This document shows, in pieces, positions 1-8,066 of a stretch of DNA of 64,000 nt. The stretch spans positions 62,001 to 126,000 of the forward strand of contig NZ_JAGPXE010000001.1 in the NCBI RefSeq assembly GCF_018070075.1, read 5' to 3'. The first letter of the stretch is position 1; each line of letters opens with the position of its first letter. The notes under the pieces are model-generated. The model was given only the letters and a program-made list of their open reading frames with translations, had not been told where the DNA came from and did no database searches. Source of the stretch: Saccharopolyspora endophytica. GTDB taxonomy: Bacteria; Actinomycetota; Actinomycetes; Mycobacteriales; Pseudonocardiaceae. The position numbers and the translations under genes are program-made.

Positions 1-755
1 CACGACGTGATGTCGAAGCCGTAGGCGTCGGCCAGTTCGCGGTGCCACTCGGCCGGATAGCCCATCCGCAGGCTCCCCACCGCGATCGGCGTCAGGTCCC
101 ACTCGGGCTGCCCGATGCACAGCGAGTCCAGATCGCACAGCAGCGGGCCGTCCGGGCCACCGATCACGTTGCCCAGGTGGGCGTCCGCGTGGATGACCGC
201 GCGCGGCAGCGGGAACTCCAGCCCGTCGAGCTGCTCCTCCAGGTAATCGCACCGCTGCTGGAGGAACGCGTGGTCCTCCGGGTCGATGTCCACCGCGTCG
301 TTCAGCCGACGCCGGATGTCGGCCATCGGCCTCCAGGGCTTGAACGTCTCCTCGGCGAGCGGCTGGGAGTGCATCTGGCGCAGCAGATTCCCCAGGTCGG
401 CGCTGCCCGGCACCCGGCCCTCCTCGGGCACGAACTGCCACAGCGTCCCGCAGTGCGCACCGGAGTTGACCGGTTGCTCCACACCCGGGAGCAACCGCAC
501 CGCGGGCACCCCGTGCATCGCGAGCCAGTGCGCGGCCTCGACGGCGGTGCGCGCCCGGTGGGCGAACGACGAGGACAGCACGACGCGAACGATCACGGGT
601 TCGTCCCTCAGCAGGAAAACCCCGTTGTTGATGCACCTGATCAGCCGAGCGCCACGCGGGTTCAGGCCGACGGTCTCGCAGATCTCGGTCAGCGCCAGTT
701 CCAGTTCCGGGGGGACGCTCTGACCCTGTTGAACCTGGTATGTCTTCATGCTCAT
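1..755 (-). CDS. Phosphotransferase (APH-type kinase fold), partial
   Basis: Reading the minus strand from an ATG at 755 gives an open frame of 251 codons that runs off the window start, so the C-terminus is missing. Near residue 200 it has the catalytic-loop motif IHADAHLGN (family form HGDLHxxN), followed by a metal-binding CDLDSL segment and QPEWDL, as in aminoglycoside/choline-kinase-like phosphotransferases (APH family). The substrate cannot be deduced; many such actinobacterial proteins are not resistance enzymes. A second ATG at 749 is an alternative start; neither has a strong ribosome site. The gene lies 48 bases downstream of the XRE regulator on the same strand, which suggests co-transcription. 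Confidence 0.8.
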   Translation of the reverse strand, partial: MSMKTYQVQQGQSVPPELELALTEICETVGLNPRGARLIRCINNGVFLLRDEPVIVRVVLSSSFAHRARTAVEAAHWLAMHGVPAVRLLPGVEQPVNSGAHCGTLWQFVPEEGRVPGSADLGNLLRQMHSQPLAEETFKPWRPMADIRRRLNDAVDIDPEDHAFLQQRCDYLEEQLDGLEFPLPRAVIHADAHLGNVIGGPDGPLLCDLDSLCIGQPEWDLTPIAVGSLRMGYPAEWHRELADAYGFDITS

Positions 756-803
756 GTTCTCAACACCGACGTCGCCGGCCGGTCACCCGGAATCGGGGCG
801 ACC

Positions 804-2174
804 TCACGCCTGGCGGAACCGCCGGACTTCCTCGAAGAGGTCGCGGGAATCCGAGTTGGCCCGGTTCTTGCCCGCTTCCAGCTCCAGTGGTTTGAGCCGG
901 TCGGCGACCCGGGCGGACTTCACGCGCTCACCGAACTGCAGCGCACGACGCCCGACCTTCAGGCCCTCCTGAACGTCGCCGGCCCGGAAGTGGTTGGTTG
1001 CCTGCAGGCTCAACCCGAAAACGTGGGTTCGCTGCATGTCCGCGCCATAGGCCTCGTTGCACTTGATGGTCTCGGCGACCGCGATCGAGGCGTGCTTCTT
1101 GGGATCGAACACCGCCAGCGCGTCGTGCGCGGAGCCGATCATGCCGTGCAGGTCGTTCTCGGTGAAGAAGCGGACCCAGTCCGGAGCGTCGTCCACGTTG
1201 GCGCGGGCGAACTCGTCCTTGGTGCGGCCCACCATCTTCTGCACCTGGTCGGGCTTGTTGAGCATCCCGTAGGCCCACGCCTCGTTCGCGCACAACACCG
1301 CGACGGTCAGCGAAGAACCCGATTCCTGGGCCGCGATCTGGCCCAGCTGGAACAGCTTCAGCGCCTCGTTGGGCTCCTGGTAGTGCAGGTAGACCCGGCC
1401 CATCCGGTACAGCACGCTGGCCACGAGGCTGTCGTCGTCGGCGCGCTTGGCGAACTCCAGCGCGCGGCCGAAGTGGCTGCGCGCCGGGTCCAGCAGGCCC
1501 ACGTCGAACGAGGTCCAGCCGGCCAGGCTGTGCATGTCCGCCAGCGCCACGAACAGCTGCTTGCGGACGGGATCGCTGGAGGTGGAGTCCAGCAGCTGCT
1601 GGGCCCACGAAAGCTGGGCGACCACGGCGTCGCGGCAGGTGCCGCCGCCGTATCGGTAGTCGAGGTCACGCAGGGCCTTGGTGGCGGCCTGAATCTGCTG
1701 CACATCGGTCATGCCGATGCGCGTCGGAGCCGGAGTCTGGGCGTTGGCGGGCGCCCAAGCGCTGTCTTCGGTGCCGAACACCGCGGCGCCCATGGTCACC
1801 GCGGCCGCGTGGGACAGGAACTTCCGACGCTTCACCGATTCGTCCTCCTCAGCTTCCAGGGCGTTCGTCGCTTTCGCGACCCGCATGGCGGTCGCCCCGT
1901 CGTAGGCGAGGCCCATGTAGCCCCGCGGGATGCCGAGCCCGTCGGCTATTCGGGCCAGCACGTCATACGCCATGACCTGCCGACCCTTGAGGATCTCGGA
2001 CACCTCGGACTGGGATTGGCCCGTCGAGGCGGCGATCTGCCGCTGCGAGACCCCGTGCCGGCGCAGTTGCCGGTAGACCTCGCTGACGTCCCTCCGGGCC
2101 AGCGCATCCCGCATCTCCCGCTCGTTCCAGACGTCGGGAGTAACGGGCGAGCCGCCAGATCCGATGATGTTCAT
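804..2174 (-). CDS. XRE-family regulator with TPR-like C-terminal region
   Basis: 456 residues. Residues about 30-95 form a helix-turn-helix of the XRE/Cro type (VSQRQIAASTGQSQSEVSEI). A basic KRRKF segment with a hydrophobic alanine-rich stretch follows near residue 120. The remaining roughly 300 residues are helical and repeat-like (LLDPARSHFGRALEFAKRAD; HYQEPNEALKLFQLGQIA), as in TPR-type actinobacterial regulators of development or secondary metabolism, for example the NsdA group; that comparison is from memory. The ATG at 2174 was chosen over the longer frame because AGGGGG sits 5 bases upstream. Its ligand and targets are unknown. It precedes the phosphotransferase gene in the same direction. 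Confidence 0.8.
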   Translation of the reverse strand: MNIIGSGGSPVTPDVWNEREMRDALARRDVSEVYRQLRRHGVSQRQIAASTGQSQSEVSEILKGRQVMAYDVLARIADGLGIPRGYMGLAYDGATAMRVAKATNALEAEEDESVKRRKFLSHAAAVTMGAAVFGTEDSAWAPANAQTPAPTRIGMTDVQQIQAATKALRDLDYRYGGGTCRDAVVAQLSWAQQLLDSTSSDPVRKQLFVALADMHSLAGWTSFDVGLLDPARSHFGRALEFAKRADDDSLVASVLYRMGRVYLHYQEPNEALKLFQLGQIAAQESGSSLTVAVLCANEAWAYGMLNKPDQVQKMVGRTKDEFARANVDDAPDWVRFFTENDLHGMIGSAHDALAVFDPKKHASIAVAETIKCNEAYGADMQRTHVFGLSLQATNHFRAGDVQEGLKVGRRALQFGERVKSARVADRLKPLELEAGKNRANSDSRDLFEEVRRFRQA

Positions 2175-2398
2175 TTGACCCCCTGACGCTCTCAAACGGG
2201 CGTTGTTCGCAGAGTAAGCGCACTGCGGCAACTCGGTGAAGCCCGTATCGGTAGAGGTGATCGGTTGCGGTGAAGTCCGCTTACCGCTCGTCGCGGCCTT
2301 CGGTCCGGTCGTCGCCTGTCCTCTAGGCGAAGCGACCGCCAGGCATCAATGTAGTCATCAGCAAGCAACGAGCACAGACGGGATCTGGGGCACAGGCG

Positions 2399-2653
2399 AT
2401 GGACATTCGAGCGACGAACTCGCGGCAGGAGGGTGACGGAACCCCGCACGTTCCGGAACCCGCCGACCGCCGTCGCTGGTGGCACGTCGACTGCCGCGAT
2501 GTCGCGAACGCGCATCGGAACCTGGCCGTGCTCGTCAACAGGGACAAGGTGGTGCTCGTCGGACCGCCCGGCCACGCCGCGGAACTCGAAAGCCGTGGTG
2601 CGGGTCAGTTGTCGATGGCGTTGCGGGATGCCGCAACGCAGGCGAGAAAGTGA
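2399..2653 (+). CDS. Small conserved-looking hypothetical protein (84 aa)
   Basis: 84 residues from an ATG at 2399. No domain is recognised. The central part (RRWWHVDCRDVANAHRNLAV, then LVNRDKVVLVGPPGHAAEL) has a compact alpha/beta look, with two tryptophans and one cysteine. It lies 13 bases upstream of the next gene on the same strand and is probably co-transcribed with it. It is divergent from the XRE regulator, and the roughly 220 bases between them should hold both promoters. Coding status rests on amino-acid composition and on the tightly spaced neighbour. Confidence 0.6.
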   Translation: MDIRATNSRQEGDGTPHVPEPADRRRWWHVDCRDVANAHRNLAVLVNRDKVVLVGPPGHAAELESRGAGQLSMALRDAATQARK

Positions 2654-2666
2654 CGGTGGACGTCTC

Positions 2667-3005
2667 ATGGACGAGATCCTGGGGCAGGTGTTGCGCAGCG
2701 CGGTGCGTGAGCGGCTCGATGTTCTTTCCGAGCTCGCCGACCGCGCGGACGCCTCCTCCCTGCTCTCCGTGGCGCGCTCCGAACTCCCGCGGCTGACCGC
2801 GGGGTGGCGGGCGCTGCTCACCGCGCACGAAGCCGACGAGAAGGGCAACTGCCCAGAGTGCTCCGGACGTCGACGCCCAACGAAAGCACCGTGCTCGGTG
2901 TGGGAGTCGGCCTACGAACACCTGGTCGCAGGAGCCCTGGCACCCCGTCCCGCACGGCACCTGCGACCGGCGCACGCTTTGCAGCCGGCCACGCCGGTGC
3001 CGTAA
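2667..3005 (+). CDS. Small hypothetical protein with CPEC zinc-knuckle-like motif (112 aa)
   Basis: 112 residues from an ATG at 2667 with GGTGG 7 bases upstream. The N-terminal half is helical (ERLDVLSELADRADASSLLS). The middle contains GNCPECSGRRRPTKAPCSVW, a Cys-x-x-Cys pair plus a third cysteine that may bind zinc, followed by a tail rich in His, Ala and Pro. I recall similar proteins in Pseudonocardiaceae without a known function. The longer upstream frame on this strand was rejected because it overlaps the preceding gene and has no ribosome site. A strong hairpin lies about 260 bases downstream. Confidence 0.6.
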   Translation: MDEILGQVLRSAVRERLDVLSELADRADASSLLSVARSELPRLTAGWRALLTAHEADEKGNCPECSGRRRPTKAPCSVWESAYEHLVAGALAPRPARHLRPAHALQPATPVP

Positions 3006-3610
3006 GCCGGCGGACTCGGACCCGGACAGCAGCACCTCCTCCCCGACCCGGGACCGAGCAACCGCCAGGTGGCGGCCGATGAGCGCTTAGTCGCGAATCC
3101 CCGACCCCGGCCAACGCGAGTCGGCCGCCACCAAGCTCCACCGCTGTGACAACACAAGACTTCCGCGGGCCGGTGCTGACGCACTCCCCTCCCCCCGACC
3201 GGTACCGGTCCGCGGACTCCAACCACTCCGGATCACCGTTTCCCCGGACGGCCCGGAGGTGGAAAAGGCCCTGGACGCGACCTCCCCGACTCGCGCCCAG
3301 GGCCTTTCCTTATTTCGGAGTTTTCAGGTTGGTCGTCTCTCGGTGCCGGTCAGGTTCGGGTGTTCGGCGAGGTTTTGGGGTTCTGCTCACTGACACGACT
3401 CTGTGGTCGTTCTGCTCAGCGGTGCCAGAAGCGGAACCTGAGCGGCGCTGTGGACTCCGCGCGCCACGACTGATGTATGTCCAATACACGGCGTCGAGAC
3501 GTGCTCGCCACAGCACCGCTCAGAACCCGCGGCGGTGCCGGTTGCTCAGGTGGGGTACTGCGAAACCGGCTTCGCCGGTTGCCTGACGTTGGCCCGCTCG
3601 TTCGTTCTTC
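3006..3610. other. Intergenic region between convergent genes
   Basis: No convincing gene is seen. The region holds the hairpin terminator at 3266-3309 and a smaller hairpin (AACCGGC, loop, GCCGGTT) at 3564-3580 just beyond the stop of the minus-strand gene. Open frames here have poor composition and no ribosome sites. Confidence 0.5.
3266..3309. terminator. Hairpin terminator between convergent genes
   Basis: AAAGGCCCTGG (3266-3276) pairs perfectly with CCAGGGCCTTT (3299-3309). The flanks are A-rich on the left and T-rich on the right, so it could act in both directions. It lies between the end of the small CPEC gene and the end of the DIT1/PvcA fusion gene. Confidence 0.65.
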
Positions 3611-6600
3611 CTACTTCCTTCGGAGTCTTGCCCTTTCGGCGAAGTCCGGTTCCAGGCGCAGTCCCTCTCTGGGTGACACTCCGCGTGGGGTGGGGACGTT
3701 CGGGGGTTCGATGAGCTGGGTGCGGTCTGCGGGGACCATGGCCCAGGGTTGGCGGGGACCCAGGAGCGGTGAGTAGACCGGGACGAAACCCTGGTCCAGC
3801 AGCGAGATCGCGAAATCGATCGCCACGTGGCCGCGCGGGTCCAGCACTCCGGTGCCCTGCCAGGGGAGCAGGCCCGAACCGCCGAGGTAGGTGAAGCCGA
3901 GGCAGCCCTGCCGGACCGCGCTGAGCGTCAACCGCACCCGGTTCGGGAACATCCGCTCGTAGCCGAACTCCTCGTCCACCTGCATCGTCGCCATGTAGCG
4001 GATGACGGTGTGCCACGCGCGGCGCAGCACCGCACGTCGTCCTTGCCGGACCTCGGCGGAAGCGCTGGGATCGCTGACGTTGTAGATGTCGGCGTACAGG
4101 GCGGCCGACCACTCCAGCCGATCGGTGCCCGCCGGGACCGTCACCGGGACCGAGTACACCAGCGACATCAGGATTTCCCGGAACAGCCCGATCACGTGCG
4201 GCGCGAACTCGGCCTCCGACATCGACCAGTCGTGCACCGCTTCCAGGGTGCGCAACGGGTTGTCGGTGATGTCGAAGTCGCGCAACCGATCGCTGAGCAG
4301 CTTCCGGTAGTTCGCGATCCGGCGGGCGCGCTCGGCGGGAAGGCCCGGACCGAGCCGCTGCTCGGCGACCTCGTCGATGTCGGCCACCGTCGTCCGGTCC
4401 CCGATGCCGACGAGATCCACGTACTCGCGCAGCTTCCGCTGGTAGGCGTCGGCGATCGCGGCCGGCCTGCTCCGGAAGTGCCTGCCGTCGGTGAGGATGT
4501 TGAAGTGCAGCCCCGGCGGGTACACGGCCGCGACCGCGCGCTGCATCTCCCGCAACCGCGCCATCGCGCCCAGCTCCGCCAGGTCCGGCAGCGGGCCGGA
4601 CGCCTTGAGCCGGTTCAGGCACTGCTTGACCGGGAATCCCAGCAGCACGACGTCGATCGGTTCCCCCGCGCGCACCGGGGTTTCGGCGTCCCGCTTGAGA
4701 TCGGCGAGCCGGTAGTTGGCGCGCGAGCCCTTGATGAACTGCTTGCGGGTCAGCACGTGGTGCAGCGCGGCGAGCACCCGCTCGACGTCGCCCGGGTGCT
4801 CGTCCAGGCCGAACTTCGCGATCGCGCCGCGGCCGGTGCGCTGCGCGGCCCGGTCGGTGTCGGCGACGATCGAGTCCACGATGGACTGCGTCTCGCCCTC
4901 GGTGAGGTGCACCGCCCAGCGGCCGGCCAGCCGGTTCCGGCGCATCGCGCCGATCTGCAGCTCCTCCAGGGAATGCGTGTTGGACAGCTTCGGTCCGCCC
5001 GGAGCGCTGGGCCGCGTCTCGAAGGTGGCGATCACCGCGGCGTCGTCGGCGGCGGGGGCGTCCGGCCGCCGCTGCGCGGCCAGGCCCGGGATCTCGACCG
5101 CGACCGGCAGCGCGTCGCCGAACTCCGCGCGCACCGCCGTCCTGTTCTCCCCCTCGTCGTCGAAGACCGCGACGACGTCCAGCCCGCCGAGGGCGCGGAT
5201 GCGCTCCGCCTTGACCTCGGCGACCGGCCGGGAGACGTCGCTCGGCACGACCAGCAGCGTCGCGTCCGGCACACCGGCGTCGGCCAGCAGCTCGGCGGTG
5301 ATCTCGCGGAACCGCTCCTTGCGGGCGGTGCAGAACACCACCTGGCCCCCGGCGTCCTGGACGTCCCAGACGAACCGGGCCAGACCGGCGTTGACGCTGT
5401 CGGTGCGCAGCCGCTCGCGCGGCCGGGACTGGAAGGCGCGCAGGAAATCACCGCGCAGCGCGTCCCAGTCCACCGCCGGGTAGCGCTCGCCGAGGCCCGA
5501 GGAGCGCACGAAGTTCTCCCAGCTGCCGGGCAGGTGCGTCGGCAGCACCGGAAGCGTGGCCGGACCGGCCAGTTCGAGGATGCCGCCGGGCGCGCCCGGA
5601 CGAGGTCCGGAGATCGCGCGGGCCGCGTCGGTGATCCGCTGCAGCGGGATCAGCCCGCACAGGTCGACGTCGATGACCACGGCGGGACGCGGTGCGTCCG
5701 GGTTCCAGCGGCGCTCGCGGGTGCCCTGCTGGACGCGGTCGAGCACCGACTTGAGCACGCTGTCCTGGCTCTCCGGCACGGTGTGCGCGTAGCTCTGCAG
5801 CGGCTGCTCACCGGAGAGCAGCTCGGCGGTGTGCGGCGCGAGGTAGCGCAGCTCCTCGCCGATGACCCGCCACACCGCGTCGCGCACCTCGCGACCGCGG
5901 TCACCGGCGCGCAGCGAGGCGAAGCCCTCGCCCAGCCGTTCCAGGGTGCTGACCAGCCCCCGGACCCCGGTGGTGACCTCCGCGCGGCTCGGCTCTGCGG
6001 TGATCCGCTCGTGGTCGGTGACCACGATCCGGCCGGTGGCCTGCAGCTCCGGCGAGAGCTCGACGGCGAAACCCGTCTCGTCCAGCGCGAAGAGACCGAG
6101 GCCGTGGGCGTCCAGCGCCAGCCGGAACACCCGCAGCAGCGGCCGGACGAAGTGCTCCAGGAAGTGGTCGAGCTCGTCCTCGCGGCGCGCGAACCGGTTG
6201 TCCAGCACGACGCGCAGCAGCTTCGGGGTGCCGTCGGAGTCCGGGTGCAGCAGCGCGTCGAGGTCGGCGGCGATGGTGCCGCCGGGGTGCCTGGGGTGCG
6301 CGGGGGCCGGGTCGATGACCCGCAGCAGCGCGGTCGTCCCGGTGCCGGTGTCGACCACCGCGCCCGGCACCGGCTGGGTGGCGCAGTGCATCCGCAGTTC
6401 CGGGTCGCCGGCGACGACCGAGGCGAACCGCTCCCAGCCGCGCAGCGCGCGCAACGCCTGGTCGCGGGAGTCGATGGCCTGCACGCGAACGGCGCGCTCC
6501 CGTCGGCCGACGGTCACCCCGGCTTCGGGGAACGGCACCTTCGGCCCGGTCCCGGGGCCGCGCAGCGAGGCGAGCACCCGGTGCGCCAGTTCGCGGTCGG

Positions 6601-7009
6601 TGCCGCAGACCAGGTCGACGCGCTCGGCCGGAACCTCGGTGACCCGCGGTCGCGCGGTGCGCTCCGGGCTCAGCGATCCGGTGAGCCGGTTCAGCCAGGC
6701 CGCGTCGAAAACCCTCCTGGTCCGCCGTAATCGGACCAGCGCGCGGTACAGGTCGGCCCAGGTCGCCTCCGCGCCCAGCGGGATCCCGGTGCCGACACCG
6801 GCCAGCAGCAGATCACCGTCGGGGGCCTGCTCGACCCACAGCCCGTAGCCCCCGGCGGTGAGCAGGTCGTTCGCCTCGGCGACGGTGAGCAGGCGCCACG
6901 GTCCCGGGGCGGGAATCCCGTCCACCGGCCAGTCGTCCTGCGCGGAGTCCTCCAGCAACGGCAGGTCCGTCTCCACCTGTCGAGCCGTCACCGCTTCCCG
7001 GGCCGTCAC
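3611..7009 (-). CDS. Three-part fusion: N-terminal region, HAD-type domain, DIT1/PvcA isonitrile-synthase-like domain
   Basis: 1132 residues from a GTG at 7009 without a clear ribosome site. Residues 1-430 are not recognised; 260-330 faintly resemble the C-terminal part of IucA/IucC siderophore synthetases. Residues 440-645 show HAD-superfamily motifs in order: VVIDVDLCGL (447-449 DxD), VVFCTARKER, Lys600, and VAVFDDEGEN. Residues about 700-1100 resemble DIT1/PvcA proteins: GFPVKQCLNRLK (791), AVYPPGLHFNILTDGRHF (about 828-845), FPNRVRLTLS (1021) and PWQGTGV (1049). Known family members convert an amino-acid amine to an isonitrile (PvcA/IsnA) or make formyl-tyrosine (Dit1). The HAD domain might act on an activated or phosphorylated intermediate, but that is inference. 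The TetR gene faces it across a palindrome. Confidence 0.75.
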   Translation of the reverse strand: MTAREAVTARQVETDLPLLEDSAQDDWPVDGIPAPGPWRLLTVAEANDLLTAGGYGLWVEQAPDGDLLLAGVGTGIPLGAEATWADLYRALVRLRRTRRVFDAAWLNRLTGSLSPERTARPRVTEVPAERVDLVCGTDRELAHRVLASLRGPGTGPKVPFPEAGVTVGRRERAVRVQAIDSRDQALRALRGWERFASVVAGDPELRMHCATQPVPGAVVDTGTGTTALLRVIDPAPAHPRHPGGTIAADLDALLHPDSDGTPKLLRVVLDNRFARREDELDHFLEHFVRPLLRVFRLALDAHGLGLFALDETGFAVELSPELQATGRIVVTDHERITAEPSRAEVTTGVRGLVSTLERLGEGFASLRAGDRGREVRDAVWRVIGEELRYLAPHTAELLSGEQPLQSYAHTVPESQDSVLKSVLDRVQQGTRERRWNPDAPRPAVVIDVDLCGLIPLQRITDAARAISGPRPGAPGGILELAGPATLPVLPTHLPGSWENFVRSSGLGERYPAVDWDALRGDFLRAFQSRPRERLRTDSVNAGLARFVWDVQDAGGQVVFCTARKERFREITAELLADAGVPDATLLVVPSDVSRPVAEVKAERIRALGGLDVVAVFDDEGENRTAVRAEFGDALPVAVEIPGLAAQRRPDAPAADDAAVIATFETRPSAPGGPKLSNTHSLEELQIGAMRRNRLAGRWAVHLTEGETQSIVDSIVADTDRAAQRTGRGAIAKFGLDEHPGDVERVLAALHHVLTRKQFIKGSRANYRLADLKRDAETPVRAGEPIDVVLLGFPVKQCLNRLKASGPLPDLAELGAMARLREMQRAVAAVYPPGLHFNILTDGRHFRSRPAAIADAYQRKLREYVDLVGIGDRTTVADIDEVAEQRLGPGLPAERARRIANYRKLLSDRLRDFDITDNPLRTLEAVHDWSMSEAEFAPHVIGLFREILMSLVYSVPVTVPAGTDRLEWSAALYADIYNVSDPSASAEVRQGRRAVLRRAWHTVIRYMATMQVDEEFGYERMFPNRVRLTLSAVRQGCLGFTYLGGSGLLPWQGTGVLDPRGHVAIDFAISLLDQGFVPVYSPLLGPRQPWAMVPADRTQLIEPPNVPTPRGVSPREGLRLEPDFAERARLRRK

Positions 7010-7373
7010 GGGGCTGAGCGGACGGTCTCGGCACTCCGGTGGGGGAACCCGGGTGCGGCGAGCAGACGTGGGGCAGCCGTGCAGTAACCCACAATGACCT
7101 TTCTGTCACGGAGAATGACGACTCTCGTCACACTAGATAGCGACCCTCCGCGTTGACAACATGACTCAATGCATACCGGTTTCCTGTAACGCTCACGGAT
7201 CACCAGGCCGAATGGGGTTTTCACCCGCATGGGATGTAACACTTGGCCTAGGTCAAGTGACGCCCAACGAATTCACCCTTTCGCCTGACGACGTTGGCGG
7301 CATGTCCGATACGCACGGATGTCGGCTCAGCAGCAGACTGGTCGGCACAACTCCACAAACACAGGGAGTCGCA
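7010..7373. promoter_or_regulatory. Divergent regulatory region of the DIT1/PvcA fusion and TetR genes
   Basis: 364 bases between two outward-facing starts, if the TTG start of the TetR gene is right. It includes the near-perfect inverted repeat at 7240-7259. Promoter elements could not be assigned with confidence. An open frame runs through it in phase with the TetR gene, so a longer TetR protein starting at 7302 is possible. Confidence 0.5.
7240..7259. promoter_or_regulatory. 20-bp inverted repeat, candidate TetR operator
   Basis: CACTTGGCCT followed directly by AGGTCAAGTG: 9 of 10 positions pair about a central CTAG. Its length and its place between a TetR gene and its divergent neighbour fit an operator. 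Binding is inferred. Confidence 0.5.
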
Positions 7374-8066
7374 TTGCCTGCAGAAATAGCACCGCTGCGG
7401 CGCAAGCCCGTGCAGCAGCGGAGTGCCCAACGAGTGGAGAAGATGCTCGCCGCCACGGCCGGCCTCATCGACGAGGTGGGCTACGACGGATTAACGACCA
7501 CCCTCATCGCGGAACGGGCCGGCGTCGCGGTCGGATCGCTGTACCAGTTCTTCCCGGACAAGCGCGCCGTCGTGCAGGAGCTGACGCTGCGCAACCTGGA
7601 CCGCTTCGTGCGGACGGTGTCCAGCCGCTTCGAGCAGCTGGAGCTCGCGCACTGGTGGGATGCCGTGGACGCGGTCTTCGACACCTACCTGACCATGCAC
7701 CGCGAGGTCCCGGCGTTCAGCCGCTTGCACTTCGGGGACGTGGTCGACCTGCGGCTGCTCGATCCGAGCAAGGACAACAACGCGGTCATCGCGGAGAAGC
7801 TGACCGGGCTGATCGCCGAGGAGTTCCAGCTCGACCCGGCCGACCTCGCCCTGCCGCTGACCGTGGCCGTCGAAGCCGCGGACGCCGTGCTGCACCTGGC
7901 GTTCCGGCGCGATCCCCACGGCGACCAGGCCATGCTGGCCGAGGCCAAGGACCTGGTCCGCGGGTACCTGTCCAACCGGATCACCCAGGGAGAGCGGATG
8001 AGCTCGACCGTGGTCGAGCGGACGATCATGCCGAGTTACCCGAACGACCTGCCTTCCCCCCGGTAG
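7374..8066 (+). CDS. TetR-family transcriptional regulator
   Basis: 230 residues if started at the TTG at 7374, which has AGGGAG 5 bases upstream; an in-frame ATG at 7302 is the main alternative. A typical TetR N-terminal helix-turn-helix is present (GLTTTLIAERAGVAVGSLYQ, then FFPDKRAVVQEL). The C-terminal helical part is the ligand and dimer domain, which shows no recognisable ligand signature. It is divergent from the DIT1/PvcA fusion gene, so local repression of that gene is the simplest guess. Its last 31 bases overlap the end of the convergent racemase-fold gene. Confidence 0.85.
   Translation: MPAEIAPLRRKPVQQRSAQRVEKMLAATAGLIDEVGYDGLTTTLIAERAGVAVGSLYQFFPDKRAVVQELTLRNLDRFVRTVSSRFEQLELAHWWDAVDAVFDTYLTMHREVPAFSRLHFGDVVDLRLLDPSKDNNAVIAEKLTGLIAEEFQLDPADLALPLTVAVEAADAVLHLAFRRDPHGDQAMLAEAKDLVRGYLSNRITQGERMSSTVVERTIMPSYPNDLPSPR

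Noticed and set aside
42-2186. Plus-strand open frame of 714 codons
   Set aside because: It is antisense to the phosphotransferase and XRE genes, has the Arg/His/Val-rich composition typical of shadow frames in high-GC DNA, and no ribosome site.
3827-6730. Plus-strand open frame of 967 codons
   Set aside because: Complementary to the DIT1/PvcA fusion gene; composition is shadow-like and shows no domain, while the minus strand carries clear motifs.
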